DNA from: Bradyrhizobium guangzhouense
GTDB taxonomy: Bacteria; Pseudomonadota; Alphaproteobacteria; Rhizobiales; Xanthobacteraceae
Length of the DNA stretch: 64,000 bases
Reading direction: 5' to 3'
Assembly (NCBI RefSeq): GCF_004114955.1
Contig: NZ_CP030053.1
Span: forward strand, 3,844,001 to 3,908,000
Shown: in pieces, positions 9,014-18,864 of the stretch
Layout: each line of letters begins with the position of its first letter
How positions within the stretch are numbered: position 1 is the first letter of the stretch
The notes under the pieces: generated by a model
What the model saw: only the letters and a program-made list of their open reading frames with translations
Told to the model about the DNA's origin: nothing
Database searches by the model: none
Translations under genes and position numbers: made by a program

Positions 9014-10327
9014 ATGCGCATCGCGGTGATCGGAACGGGCATTGCCGGCAACACGGCGGCCTGGACGCTTTCCCAGCGCTATCCCGTGACTGTCTACGAC
9101 CGCGAGCTGCGACCCGGCGGCCACAGCCATACCGTCACCATCGACTATCAGGGCACGCCCGTGACCGTTGATATCGGCTTCATCGTCTACAACGAGCTCA
9201 ACTATCCCGACCTCACCGCGATGTTCGCCCATCTCGGCGTCGAGACGGTCGCAAGCTGCATGAGCTTTGCAGTGTCCGCCGATGGCGGTCGTTTCGAATG
9301 GCGCGGTGGTGGCAATGATTGGTGGGCGACCGGGGCCGGCCTGTTTGCGCAGCCCAGCAATCTTCTCTCCCCCTCCTACCTGCGGATGCTGACAGAAATA
9401 TCGACATTCGGCCGTCAAAGCGTCGACGACCTCCGCAACGGCCGTTTGAGCGGACTGACGCTCGGCGCCTATTTCCACCAGCGGCAGTTCTCCAAGCGGC
9501 TGCTGACCGACTATCTCGCTCCAATGGGAGCTGCCATCTGGTCTGCTCCGGCCGACGAAATCCTCGATTTCCCCGCCGAGAACTTCGTCGCCTTCTTCGA
9601 CAATCATCGCCTGCTGCACTATGACCGGCCGGTCTGGCGCACGGTCAAGGGCGGCAGCCAGACCTATGTCAGGCAGCTTCAGGCCGCGTTCAGCGACCGC
9701 ATCCGGCTCGGCTGCGCCGTGACGTCGATTACGCGCACCGCGCATGGCGTCGTCGTCGGTGACAGCCACGGCCGGCACGAGAGCTTCGACCATGTGGTGA
9801 TTGCGGCGCACAGCGATCAGGCGCTTGCCATGCTGGCGGATGCAGATCCGCGCGAGCGCGACATCCTCGGAGCCATCAACTATTCCCCGAACAAGGTCTA
9901 TCTGCATCGCGACACCAGGCTGATGCCAAAGCGCCGTCGTGCCTGGGCCTCGTGGAATTTTCTGCGTTGGCAGCGCGAGGGAGCGGCAATGAACGACGTC
10001 GCGGTGACTTACTGGATGAACCGGCTCCAGGGTATCGATGCCGACAAGCCGCTGTTCGTCAGCCTCAACCCGCCGTTCGAACCCGCGCCCGAGCTCACCT
10101 TTGGCCAATATCTCTGCGAGCATCCGCAGTACAATGCGGCCGCCTTTGCCGCGCAGAAGCGGCTGGCAGAGATCCAGGGGCTGCGGCACACCTGGTTCTG
10201 CGGCGCGTGGACCGGCTACGGCTTTCACGAGGACGGCCTGCGCTCGGGCCTTAGCGTGGCCGAGGCGCTCGGGGCGACCGCGCCCTGGCGCACGGCTCCC
10301 GTCGAGCTGGCGGAGGCCGCGGAGTAG
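9014..10327 (+). CDS. FAD-dependent oxidoreductase (amine oxidase/desaturase-like), lipid cluster
   Basis: Protein of 437 residues with an N-terminal dinucleotide-binding fold (VIGTGIAGNTAAW, residues 5-17) followed by a flavin-containing amine-oxidase/phytoene-desaturase-like body. The C-terminal WTGYGFHEDGLRSG motif matches the flavin-binding end of this superfamily. It is followed by a DUF1365 gene and a cyclopropane fatty acid synthase-type methyltransferase, a trio repeatedly found together in proteobacteria. By analogy with the Rhodobacter sphaeroides furan/cyclopropane lipid genes it may oxidise or desaturate methylated phospholipid acyl chains; that role is inference. Spacing to the next gene is only 4 bp. 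Confidence 0.88.
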   Translation: MRIAVIGTGIAGNTAAWTLSQRYPVTVYDRELRPGGHSHTVTIDYQGTPVTVDIGFIVYNELNYPDLTAMFAHLGVETVASCMSFAVSADGGRFEWRGGGNDWWATGAGLFAQPSNLLSPSYLRMLTEISTFGRQSVDDLRNGRLSGLTLGAYFHQRQFSKRLLTDYLAPMGAAIWSAPADEILDFPAENFVAFFDNHRLLHYDRPVWRTVKGGSQTYVRQLQAAFSDRIRLGCAVTSITRTAHGVVVGDSHGRHESFDHVVIAAHSDQALAMLADADPRERDILGAINYSPNKVYLHRDTRLMPKRRRAWASWNFLRWQREGAAMNDVAVTYWMNRLQGIDADKPLFVSLNPPFEPAPELTFGQYLCEHPQYNAAAFAAQKRLAEIQGLRHTWFCGAWTGYGFHEDGLRSGLSVAEALGATAPWRTAPVELAEAAE

Positions 10328-10331
10328 CTTG

Positions 10332-11168
10332 ATGGTGAGGAAAGCCCACCCAGCATCGGAGGCCGCCGCGCTCTATTTCGGCGACGTCATGCATGCGCGG
10401 CTCAAGCCCATGGGACATCGCTTCAGCTACCGCGTCATGAGCCTCTTGATCGATCTCGACCGACTGGACCAGGCGGACAGGCAATCGGCGCTGTTCGGTG
10501 TCAACCGTACCGCCCTCTACAGTTTCCACGAGAAGGACCACGGCCCGCGTGACGGCTCCTCGCTGCGAGCCTATGCGGAGCGCTGTGCCGCCGCTGAAGG
10601 CATCGACCTCGGCGGCGGCCGGGTCGAGCTGCTGTGCTATCCCCGCCTGCTCGGCTACGGCTTCAATCCGCTCTCGGTCTATTTTTGCCGTGACGCCGAT
10701 GGCGAGCTGGTGCTGGTGATCTACGAGGTCCGCAACACATTCGGCGAGATTCATCCTTACATCCTGCCTGTCAGGGCCGGCGAGCTGAACGCCGCGGGTC
10801 TTCGGCAGCAACAGGACAAGCTGTTCTACGTCTCGCCCTTCGTGCAGATGGCGATGCGCTACCATTTCCGAGTGCTGCCGCCGTCCGACACGGTCAAGCT
10901 GCGCATCCTGGAGACCGACGATGATGGCCCGCTACTCGCAGCGACCTTCAGCGGCCGCCGCAAGGCTCTGACTTCGCCTGCCCTGCTGCGATCCTTCTTC
11001 AGCCTGCCGCTCGTCAGCCTCAAGGTGATGGCGGCGATCCACTGGGAAGCACTGCGGCTCTGGCTGAAGGGAGCCCGCCTGGTGCCACGCCCCGATACCG
11101 CAGGGCAGCGCAGCGACGAAACCATCTTGGCGCGCGGTAAATCGCGCCCCTATATTGTTGGTCGCTGA
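10332..11168 (+). CDS. DUF1365 family protein
   Basis: Protein of 278 residues of the DUF1365 family. The ATG at 10332 was chosen because it follows the upstream stop by 4 bp and gives the conserved start region ALYFGDVMHARLKPMGHRF. Conserved blocks LLCYPRLLGYGFNPLSVYFC and YEVRNTFGEIHPYI are visible. The frame is open further upstream, but that part is out-of-frame shadow of the FAD gene. The biochemical role is not established; its constant association with CFA-type methyltransferases points to modification of membrane acyl chains. The end lies about 80 bp before the next start. Confidence 0.87.
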   Translation: MVRKAHPASEAAALYFGDVMHARLKPMGHRFSYRVMSLLIDLDRLDQADRQSALFGVNRTALYSFHEKDHGPRDGSSLRAYAERCAAAEGIDLGGGRVELLCYPRLLGYGFNPLSVYFCRDADGELVLVIYEVRNTFGEIHPYILPVRAGELNAAGLRQQQDKLFYVSPFVQMAMRYHFRVLPPSDTVKLRILETDDDGPLLAATFSGRRKALTSPALLRSFFSLPLVSLKVMAAIHWEALRLWLKGARLVPRPDTAGQRSDETILARGKSRPYIVGR

Positions 11169-11250
11169 CCGTTTGCGGGGCGCGCTCGGATCAAGCAACA
11201 GAGCGGGATGGGCGCGCTCGGCTCGCGGTCGGACAGTATCCGTTGAGGTG

Positions 11251-12492
11251 ATGGATCTGCCGATGCCCAATGCCATTTCGGTGACACCTGATGACGTCGA
11301 GACGGTGCTCGCCGACCTGCCGCGCATCGTTCGCCTTGCGCTGACCTTCGGGTCGCGGCTGCGGCGCGGCACGCTCGACGTCACTCTGCCCGACGGCCGG
11401 GTGATCCGGCTCGGCGGACACGAACCGGGTCCGGAAGCCGCGATGCGGCTGCACAATTACGGCTTCGCATCGCGCCTGATCAACGGCGGCGACATCGGCA
11501 TCGCCGAAGCCTACCTCGCCGGCGATTGGGACACGCCCGATCTCACCCAGTTTCTCTACCTGTTCTGCGTCAACCACGACCTGATTCAGGCGATGCTGCG
11601 CGACAAGCCGCTGATGCGGTTCGTGCAAATGGTGCAGCACTGGTTCAACCGCAACACGCGCCGCCAGGCGAGGCGCAACATCCACGCTCATTACGACATC
11701 GGCAATGCGTTCTATTCCGCCTGGCTCGATCCGAGCATGACCTATTCCTCGGCGCTGTTCGAGGGCTCGACCACCGACCTCACGACAGCGCAAACCAACA
11801 AATACCGCCGCCTCGCCGAGGCGCTCGACTTAAAGCCCGGCCAGAAGTTGCTCGAGATCGGCTGCGGCTGGGGCGGCTTCGCCGAATTTGCCGCCAAGAC
11901 GTTTGGCGCGCGCGTCGTGGGCCTGACCATCTCCACCGAGCAGCGCGATTTTGCGCAGAGGCGGATCCACGAGGCAGGCCTCGCCGAACAAGTCGAGATC
12001 CGGTTGCAGGATTATCGCGACGAACGCGATCGCTACGACCGGATCGCCTCGATCGAGATGATCGAGGCGGTCGGCGAGGAATTCTGGCCGCGCTATTTCG
12101 CCCAGCTGCGCGACCGGCTGCTGCCCGGCGGATTGGCAGGCATCCAGGCCATCACGATCCAGGACCGGCTTTTCCAGGGCTACCGGCGCGAGGTCGACTT
12201 CATCCAGCGCTATGTTTTTCCAGGTGGCATGCTGCCTTCGCCCGAAGTGCTGAAATCGCTCGGGGACCGTTTCAGCATACCCGTCATCCGCGAGCGCATC
12301 TTCGGGCAAGATTATGCCAAGACGCTCGCCACATGGCGGAATAATTTTCGCGCGGCATGGCCGGCTCTCGCTCCCCTCGGATTCGACGACCGGTTCCGGC
12401 GGCTGTGGGAATATTATCTGGCCTATTGCGAGGCCGGATTCCTGTCCGGCAATATCGACGTCCGGCAGGTCATCTTCGCAAAGCAGCAATAA
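11251..12492 (+). CDS. cfa: cyclopropane-fatty-acyl-phospholipid synthase family methyltransferase
   Basis: S-adenosylmethionine-dependent methyltransferase of about 413 residues acting on unsaturated phospholipid acyl chains. The SAM motif LLEIGCGWGGFAEFAA, the preceding HYDIGNAFYSAWLDPSMTYSSA block and the downstream SIEMIEAVGEEFW block are all diagnostic of the CFA family. I placed the start at the ATG at 11251 (MDLPMPNAISV); the frame is open to 11155, overlapping DUF1365, and an ATG at 11263 is also possible. It could make cyclopropane rings or, given its neighbours, methyl/furan fatty acids. Family certain, exact product uncertain. Confidence 0.92.
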   Translation: MDLPMPNAISVTPDDVETVLADLPRIVRLALTFGSRLRRGTLDVTLPDGRVIRLGGHEPGPEAAMRLHNYGFASRLINGGDIGIAEAYLAGDWDTPDLTQFLYLFCVNHDLIQAMLRDKPLMRFVQMVQHWFNRNTRRQARRNIHAHYDIGNAFYSAWLDPSMTYSSALFEGSTTDLTTAQTNKYRRLAEALDLKPGQKLLEIGCGWGGFAEFAAKTFGARVVGLTISTEQRDFAQRRIHEAGLAEQVEIRLQDYRDERDRYDRIASIEMIEAVGEEFWPRYFAQLRDRLLPGGLAGIQAITIQDRLFQGYRREVDFIQRYVFPGGMLPSPEVLKSLGDRFSIPVIRERIFGQDYAKTLATWRNNFRAAWPALAPLGFDDRFRRLWEYYLAYCEAGFLSGNIDVRQVIFAKQQ

Positions 12493-12575
12493 GAGTTGGC
12501 GCCCTCGCCTTGTGTGGCTGGCGACCCTACTTTAGGGTCTGACGACTTCTCGCCTCCAGCTGGTAATTGCCTGAC

Positions 12576-13610
12576 ATGACCATCAAAAACGACGTTGTCG
12601 ACGCCATCGGCAACACCCCGCTGATCAAGCTCAAGCGCGCATCCGAACTGACCGGTTGCACCATTCTCGGCAAGGCCGAGTTCATGAATCCCGGCCAGTC
12701 GGTCAAGGATCGCGCCGGCAAATGGATGATCCAGGAAGCCGAGAAGCGCGGCGAGCTGAAGCCGGGCGGCCTCGTCGTGGAAGCGACGGCCGGCAACACC
12801 GGCATTGGTCTCGCGGTGGTCGCGAGCGCCCGCGGCTATCGCACGCTGATCGTGATCCCGGAGACGCAGAGCCAGGAGAAGAAGGATTTCCTGAAGCTGT
12901 GCGGCGCCCAGCTGCTGGAGTCTCCGGCGCTGCCCTACTCCAATCCGAACAATTACCAGCATGTCGGTCGCCGTCTTGCCGACGAGCTGCGCAAGACCGA
13001 GCCGAACGGCGTGCTGTTCGCCGACCAATGGAACAACCTCGACAACGCCAAGGCGCATTATGACTCGACCGGTCCCGAGATATGGGCGCAGACCGGCGGC
13101 AAGGTCGACGGCTTCGTCTGCTCGGTCGGCAGCGGCGGCACCCTCGCCGGCACCAGCCGTTTTCTGAAAGAAAAGAACAAGGACATCCGGATTGCCTGCG
13201 CCGATCCACACGGCGCCGGCATGTTCGAGTACTTCCGGACCGGCACCGCAAAGGCGAGCCCGGGCGACTCCATCACGGAAGGCATCGGGCTCGGCCGGAA
13301 AACCGCGATCGTCGAGAGCGCCAAGGTCGACGATGCCTATCTCATTCCGGACGCCGAAGCCGTGACTGTCATCTACGAGCTGCTCCAGCACGAAGGCCTG
13401 TGCCTCGGCGGCTCAACCGGCATCAACGTTGTCGGCGCGATGCGGCTCGCCAAGCAGCTCGGGCCCGGCAAGACCATCGTCACCATCCTCTGCGATTCCG
13501 GCAGCCGCTATCAATCGAAGCTGTTCAACGCCGACTTCATGCGCGCCAAGAACCTGCCCGTGCCGGAATGGCTCGAGAAGCGCAGCAACATCAAGCTGCC
13601 GTTCGTCTAG
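12576..13610 (+). CDS. cysK: cysteine synthase A (O-acetylserine sulfhydrylase)
   Basis: PLP enzyme of 344 residues joining sulfide to O-acetylserine. The PLP lysine is K44 in NPGQSVKDRAG; the substrate loop EATAGNTGIG and the phosphate-binding GSGGTLAG loop are present. I start at the ATG (MTIKNDVVDAIGNTP); a TTG three codons upstream is the alternative. The C-terminus (LFNADFMRAKNLPVPEWLE) is typical of the slightly longer alphaproteobacterial forms. It is probably a separate transcription unit from cfa and converges on a DUF805-like gene 24 bp downstream. Confidence 0.94.
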   Translation: MTIKNDVVDAIGNTPLIKLKRASELTGCTILGKAEFMNPGQSVKDRAGKWMIQEAEKRGELKPGGLVVEATAGNTGIGLAVVASARGYRTLIVIPETQSQEKKDFLKLCGAQLLESPALPYSNPNNYQHVGRRLADELRKTEPNGVLFADQWNNLDNAKAHYDSTGPEIWAQTGGKVDGFVCSVGSGGTLAGTSRFLKEKNKDIRIACADPHGAGMFEYFRTGTAKASPGDSITEGIGLGRKTAIVESAKVDDAYLIPDAEAVTVIYELLQHEGLCLGGSTGINVVGAMRLAKQLGPGKTIVTILCDSGSRYQSKLFNADFMRAKNLPVPEWLEKRSNIKLPFV

Positions 13611-13633
13611 CCCGAGCCGTCGGCTCCAGCCGC

Positions 13634-14170
13634 TCAGCTCCAGCCCGGACGCGCCGAGCCTTGCGACACGCGCGCCAGGCGCTGGTCGGACGCCGATGGC
13701 TTGCCGGCCGCACGCGCGGGCGGCTCGAACGGGTTGATGTAGACGGCCCCGCTGCCGGCGCTCGGCCAGAAGGTGAGCGCCAGCAGCAGGCCGAGATTGA
13801 CCAACCCGCCGACCATCGTGCCCTGATGCTCCCCGCCGATGGCCCAGGCCGGAAACCGCCCCGCCACCACGTGATCGACGATCATGAGCGCGATCCAGGC
13901 CGGGATGACGCAGACCGGATCCCACCCGATGTCGCGGATGCGCATCGATTGCAACATGAAGGTCGCAAGACCAAAGCAGACGATCGCGCCGATGATGGCC
14001 CAATTTCGGGTGAGGTCCTCGGGGCGGACCATGCTCGGCGACGTCGTGCGCAGCATGGCCATCGCAATTGCAAAGCAGATCGCGGTCATCACGATCGCCA
14101 GCGCAACCGTGGCCAGGAAGAAATGCAATCGCCCCAGGCGCGCATTGAGGCCGAACACGAAACCGAGCAT
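13634..14170 (-). CDS. DUF805-like inner-membrane protein
   Basis: Protein of 178 residues with four to five hydrophobic helices and the N-terminal signature LGFVFGLNARLGRLHFFLAT, which resembles the 'GRxxRxxFW' opening of DUF805 membrane proteins. A Pro/Ala/Ser-rich hydrophilic tail (about residues 145-178) follows the last helix. GGGGAG stands about 7 nt before the ATG. No function is known for the family. The gene stands alone between convergent cysK and the glycosyltransferase pair. Confidence 0.8.
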   Translation of the reverse strand: MLGFVFGLNARLGRLHFFLATVALAIVMTAICFAIAMAMLRTTSPSMVRPEDLTRNWAIIGAIVCFGLATFMLQSMRIRDIGWDPVCVIPAWIALMIVDHVVAGRFPAWAIGGEHQGTMVGGLVNLGLLLALTFWPSAGSGAVYINPFEPPARAAGKPSASDQRLARVSQGSARPGWS

Positions 14171-14279
14171 TTGACGCTCCCCTTTTGCGCCACTTGCGCA
14201 AAAAGAGCTTTCGGACGCGTGAAGCGGCGGGCGTCATCATCGGCATGGTTATTGGCCGGCGATGAAGTCGCGTAAAACT

Positions 14280-16526
14280 TTAGGTTTCGGAGTCCTCGCC
14301 GGAGGCCGAAGCCGCCGCACAATAGTCCCGCCAGAACCGGCGGTAACCCGCTTCGAGCTCTCGCGTGTAGATCTCGACATTGCCGGCCGGCGAGGCTGCG
14401 ATCTGGGCCGGCAATCCCGCGCGTAACTTCGCCAGATAATCCGGCTGCGCCGCAAACTTGGACGCAATCGCGACATAGCCGTCATCGTCGTCGGCGACCC
14501 AGTCGCCGAGCCCGACGGAGGCCACGATGGAGCCGCCGGCCCGCGAGGAGGCACCGTTGCCGAGCTTGGCGACGACGGGAACGCCCTTGTAGAGGGATTC
14601 CCAGGTGCTGATGCCGCCATTTTGCGGAAACGTATCGAGCGAGATATCGATCTGGTCAAAGGCCATCAGGTGGTCGTCGCGCGAAGTGCTGCCGAGGCAC
14701 GTAATGTTCTCCTCGGCAATGCCCTGCGCCACGAAACGCGCGATCAGACTGTCGCGCAGCAAGGGATCGTCGAGCAGACCGTGCTTGAGGATGATCTTCG
14801 ATCCCGGCACCTCGCGCATGATGCGCGACCACACCCGGATCGCATCATCCGATATCTTGTAGATGCGGTTGAACACGCCGAATGTGACGTAGCCGTTGCG
14901 AAGCATCGGCAGTTCGCCGGGATGCAGATTGGTGACAGGCTCCATCGTGATCAGGCATGGCAGATCGTAGATCTTTTCGGCAAACAAATGCCGAACCGAA
15001 GGCGGGATGAAAATGGGATCCGCGAGCACGTAGTCCATGGTCGGTATGCCCGTGCCCGTCGCGTGTCCGAAGCCGGTGGCCTGGATAGGGGCAGGCTTCC
15101 GAGCGAAAACCGCCAGCCTGTTACCGGTCGTATGGCCGGATACGTCGATCAGGATGTCGACATTGTCAGCCTGAATGCGATCGGCGAATTCGTCGTCCGA
15201 GAGGCCCCAGGCGTCGACCCAGACGTCCGCCATCGACTTGAACGCGGCGGTGTACTCGTCGGCTCCCGGCCAAGAGTAATAGCAGATGATTTCGAATTTG
15301 GCGCGATCATGGTTGCGCAGCACCGGCAGCAGGGTCAGGGCCGCCGAGTGATGCCGGAATTCGGCAGCGACATAGCCGACCACAATCCGCTTTTCCGGAT
15401 CGAGCGGCCGCTTCGGCAGCTTCAGCCGCGACAGCTTTGAGCCGATCAAGTCCCACCAATCCCGTCGTACCGCCTGCTGGAGCGCGAAATCGGCCTCGGC
15501 GCGGTAGTCTTGCAAGAAGATCTTTCCCCTGATCGCGTCCTCATAGTCCGGCCGGATCGCCAGCGCGCGATCGAGATATTCGATCGCGGCGTCCATCTCT
15601 CCCTGGTTCGAATGCGCAAAGCCCATCAGCGCAAGCCCCATTTCGGAGCGCGGATTTTGTTCGATCAGGGCCGTTGCGGCGGCAATCGCCTGCGCGGTCC
15701 TGCCCATCACGACGCAGACCTGAGCCTTTCCCCGGAGCGCCAGTTCGAGCTTGGGCGAGATCGCAAGCGCCGCCTCGAAATCAGCAAGCGCCGGTTCGAG
15801 ACGCTGCAACCTGTAACTGAGCCGCCCACGCTGGGCCAGAATCCTCGGCGAGCCCGGCTTGATCGCGAGCGCCATGGCAAGCTTGGCTGCCGCCTCGTCG
15901 TAATGCCGGAGATCCATGCTGACCATGCCGTTACCGACGATGGCCTCGGCGTGACGCGGCTGAAACAGCAGGGCGCGATCGAAGCTCTCCTTGGCGCGCG
16001 TGAGCTGCCCAAGCAATATCTCGACCATGCCGCGATTGCAGAACGCATCGGCATAGTCGGGTTTGATCTTGATTGCGCGCTCGTGCAACTCGAGCGCCTG
16101 TTCGTACTGCCCCAGATGCATCAGCGTATTGCCGAGGTTGGTGAGCGCCACCACAAAATTCGGCTTCAGCGCAATGGCCCTCTCCTGGCATCGCCGCGCC
16201 TCCTCGTAATTGCCGAGGTCGAAATGCACGGTCGCGAGGTTGTTGTGGGCATCGTGCAGGCGCGGATCCAGCGCAATCACGCGCTCGAGCAGCTGTTGCG
16301 CCTCCTCCAGCCGGCGGCCGTCATGCGCGCACATGCCGAGCAGATGCAGGGCGTCGACATGATCCGGGAGCGCCTTCAGGACCTCCCGGCATAGCGCCTC
16401 TGTCTCGGCATATCTGCCTTGGCCATAGGCGGCAGCCGCGGCGGAGATGACGGCATCCGCCTGCTTCATCAACTTCTTCTGCAATCGCGCGTTCTGGAAT
16501 GCGCGCGCGCCGCCGCTGTTCTGCAA
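14280..16526 (-). CDS. TPR/SPINDLY-like O-linked N-acetylglucosaminyltransferase family protein (copy 1)
   Basis: Protein of 748 residues: about ten TPR repeats (residues 20-330), then a GT41 (OGT/SPINDLY-type) glycosyltransferase module. Catalytic-domain motifs seen are GYVAAEFRHHSA, DILIDVSGHTTGNR, APIQATGFGHATGTG, FGVFNRIYKISDDA and DTFPQNGGISTWES. The start is a TTG at 16526 with GGAGAG 5 nt upstream; both TTG and ribosome site are conserved in the paralogue next door, which supports the choice. The TPR part probably recruits an acceptor protein. Acceptor and sugar donor (GlcNAc or fucose in characterised members) are unknown. Confidence 0.92.
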   Translation of the reverse strand: MQNSGGARAFQNARLQKKLMKQADAVISAAAAAYGQGRYAETEALCREVLKALPDHVDALHLLGMCAHDGRRLEEAQQLLERVIALDPRLHDAHNNLATVHFDLGNYEEARRCQERAIALKPNFVVALTNLGNTLMHLGQYEQALELHERAIKIKPDYADAFCNRGMVEILLGQLTRAKESFDRALLFQPRHAEAIVGNGMVSMDLRHYDEAAAKLAMALAIKPGSPRILAQRGRLSYRLQRLEPALADFEAALAISPKLELALRGKAQVCVVMGRTAQAIAAATALIEQNPRSEMGLALMGFAHSNQGEMDAAIEYLDRALAIRPDYEDAIRGKIFLQDYRAEADFALQQAVRRDWWDLIGSKLSRLKLPKRPLDPEKRIVVGYVAAEFRHHSAALTLLPVLRNHDRAKFEIICYYSWPGADEYTAAFKSMADVWVDAWGLSDDEFADRIQADNVDILIDVSGHTTGNRLAVFARKPAPIQATGFGHATGTGIPTMDYVLADPIFIPPSVRHLFAEKIYDLPCLITMEPVTNLHPGELPMLRNGYVTFGVFNRIYKISDDAIRVWSRIMREVPGSKIILKHGLLDDPLLRDSLIARFVAQGIAEENITCLGSTSRDDHLMAFDQIDISLDTFPQNGGISTWESLYKGVPVVAKLGNGASSRAGGSIVASVGLGDWVADDDDGYVAIASKFAAQPDYLAKLRAGLPAQIAASPAGNVEIYTRELEAGYRRFWRDYCAAASASGEDSET

Positions 16527-16626
16527 GGTTGCTCTCCGGAGGATGCCCTAGCGAGAGTCTAACTGATTCGCCCGGCCGGTCAGCCGGCCCAGCGCCCCCC
16601 GGGATTTCCCGGTGCTCGACACGGGA

Positions 16627-18864
16627 CTAAGGGACGTCGCCGCCGGCCGCGGTCGCCGCACAATAGTCGCGCCAGAACTTGCGATAGGCCGCCTCGACCT
16701 CGCGCGCATAGTGTTCGACATTGCCGGCCGCAGAGGCTGCGATCCGAGCCGGCAGATCCGCCCGCAGCTTCGCCAGATATTCCGGCTGCGCTGCATATTT
16801 GCAGGCGATCGCGGCATAACCGTCATCATCGTCCGCGACCCATTCGCCAAGGCCGGCTGCGGCGACGATCGAGCCGCCGGCGCGCGACGATGCGCCGTTG
16901 CCGAGCTTGGCCACGACGGGAACGCCCGCATAGAGCGATTCCCAGGTACTGATGCCGCCGTTCTGCGGGAACGTGTCGAGCGAAATATCGATCTGGGAGA
17001 AGGCGCGCAGATGCTCGTGGCGCGGCGAGGAGCCGAGGCAGGTGACATTTGCTTCGGCGATGCCCTGCGCCGCGAACCTCGCAACAAGACCGTCGCGCAC
17101 CAGGGGATCGTCGAGCAGGGTATGCTTTACGATGATCCGCGATCCCGGCACGTCGCGCATGATGCGCGACCACACCCGGATCGCCTCGTCCGAGATCTTG
17201 TAGATGCGGTTGAACACCCCGAACGTCACATAGCCGTTGCGGAGCATGGGCAACTCCGACGGCGGCACGTCCAGGATAGGATCGATCGTGATCAGGCATG
17301 GCAGGTCATGGACCTTCTCGGCCAGCAGATGGCGCGCCGATTGCGGAATGAAGACCGGATCCGCGAGCACATAGTCCATCGTCTGAAGGCCCGTCCCGGT
17401 CGCATGCCCGAAGCCCGAGACCTGGATCGGGGCCGGCTTGCGGGCGAAGACATGGAGCCTGTTTCCGGTCGTATGTCCGGATACGTCGACCAGGATATCG
17501 ACCTTGTCGGCCTGGATGCGATCGGCCAGTTGGTCGTCGGAAAGCTGCCCGGCCTCGACCCAGACATCCGCCAGGGACTGGAATTTGGCGGTCATCTCAT
17601 CCCGCACCTGCGCGCACGAATAGCAGATGATTTCGAATTTGGCGTGATCGTGATGACTGAGCACCGGCAGCAGGGTGAACGCCGCCGAATGGTACCAGAA
17701 CTCGGCAGCAACATAACCGATCACGATCCGCCTGTCGGGATCGAGCTGGCGCGGCGCAAGCTGCCGTTGCGGCAATCTGACGCCGATCACGTCCCACCAC
17801 TGCTTTCGCGCGGCCTGCTGAACCGCGAAATCGGCCTCGCCGAGATAATCCAGAAAGAAGATCTTGCGCCCGATCAAGCTGGCATCCGGCGCGATGGCGA
17901 TCGCAGCGTCGAGAAGCTCGACCGCCGATGCGATCTCGCCCTGGTTTGCCAGACAGGCGCTCAGCAGTGCCATCGCCACCGCGGAGCCCGGATTTTCCTC
18001 GAGCAGCGTGGTGCAGGCCAGCATCGCCTGCGCCGTATTGCCCTTGCTGAGCGCGACCTGGGCCTTCCCCTCCAAGGCGACCTCGAGCCTTGGAGACAGC
18101 GCGAGCGCAGCGTCAAAATCCGCCGCGGCCTGCTCCAGCCTCGACAGCTCGAGATTGACCCGTCCACGGTTCGCCAGGATCTTCGCCGAGCCCGGCCTGA
18201 GCGCGAGCGCCGCTTCAAGGGCGCTCTTGGCCTCGTCGTAGTTCTTGAGCTGGATATTGACGAGGCCCTTGCCGACCAGCGCCTCCACGTGTCGCGGTTG
18301 AAACAGCAAGGTACGATCAAAGCTCTGCCTGGCGCGATCGAACTGTTGCAGGGCCAGCTCCGCCAGGCCGCGATTGCACAGCGCATCGACATAGTCGGGC
18401 TTCAGCTTGATCGCGCGATCATACGTTTCGATGGCCTCGGCGACCCGGTTCAGGTGCAACAGGGCATTGCCGAGATTGGCCAAGGCCATCGGGAAATTCG
18501 GCTTCAGCCCAATGGCCTTTTGCAGGGACGCGCGCGCCTCCTCGTATTGCCCGAGCGCGAAATGCGTGGCTCCCAGATCGGACAGGGCCTGTGCCGAACG
18601 CGGATCGACAGCCACGGCTTGACTGAAAGCCTGTCTCGCCGCCTCGAAGCGCTGCCCAGAGAACGCGCACAAGCCGAGCAGGTGCAGAGCGCTGAAATGC
18701 TCCGGGAGCTCATTCAGGATCTGGCGGCAGAGCGCCTCGGTCTCGGCATGCCGGCCCTGGCCATAGGCCGCGTTCGCAGCGGAGATGATGGCCTCCGCCT
18801 GCTTCTTGAATTTCTTCTGCAATCGCGCGTTCTGGAATGCGCGTGCGCCGGCGCTGCTCTGCAA
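16627..18864 (-). CDS. TPR/SPINDLY-like O-linked N-acetylglucosaminyltransferase family protein (copy 2)
   Basis: Tandem paralogue of the downstream gene, 745 residues with the same layout: a near-identical N-terminal AGARAFQNARLQKK segment, TPRs to about residue 330, then the GT41 domain with GYVAAEFWYHSA, DILVDVSGHTTGNR, APIQVSGFGHATGTG, FGVFNRIYKISDEA and DTFPQNGGISTWES. The catalytic halves agree far more closely than the TPR halves, as expected if the two copies kept the chemistry and changed acceptors. TTG start at 18864 with the same GGAGAG site. A 100-bp spacer separates the copies. Confidence 0.92.
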   Translation of the reverse strand: MQSSAGARAFQNARLQKKFKKQAEAIISAANAAYGQGRHAETEALCRQILNELPEHFSALHLLGLCAFSGQRFEAARQAFSQAVAVDPRSAQALSDLGATHFALGQYEEARASLQKAIGLKPNFPMALANLGNALLHLNRVAEAIETYDRAIKLKPDYVDALCNRGLAELALQQFDRARQSFDRTLLFQPRHVEALVGKGLVNIQLKNYDEAKSALEAALALRPGSAKILANRGRVNLELSRLEQAAADFDAALALSPRLEVALEGKAQVALSKGNTAQAMLACTTLLEENPGSAVAMALLSACLANQGEIASAVELLDAAIAIAPDASLIGRKIFFLDYLGEADFAVQQAARKQWWDVIGVRLPQRQLAPRQLDPDRRIVIGYVAAEFWYHSAAFTLLPVLSHHDHAKFEIICYSCAQVRDEMTAKFQSLADVWVEAGQLSDDQLADRIQADKVDILVDVSGHTTGNRLHVFARKPAPIQVSGFGHATGTGLQTMDYVLADPVFIPQSARHLLAEKVHDLPCLITIDPILDVPPSELPMLRNGYVTFGVFNRIYKISDEAIRVWSRIMRDVPGSRIIVKHTLLDDPLVRDGLVARFAAQGIAEANVTCLGSSPRHEHLRAFSQIDISLDTFPQNGGISTWESLYAGVPVVAKLGNGASSRAGGSIVAAAGLGEWVADDDDGYAAIACKYAAQPEYLAKLRADLPARIAASAAGNVEHYAREVEAAYRKFWRDYCAATAAGGDVP

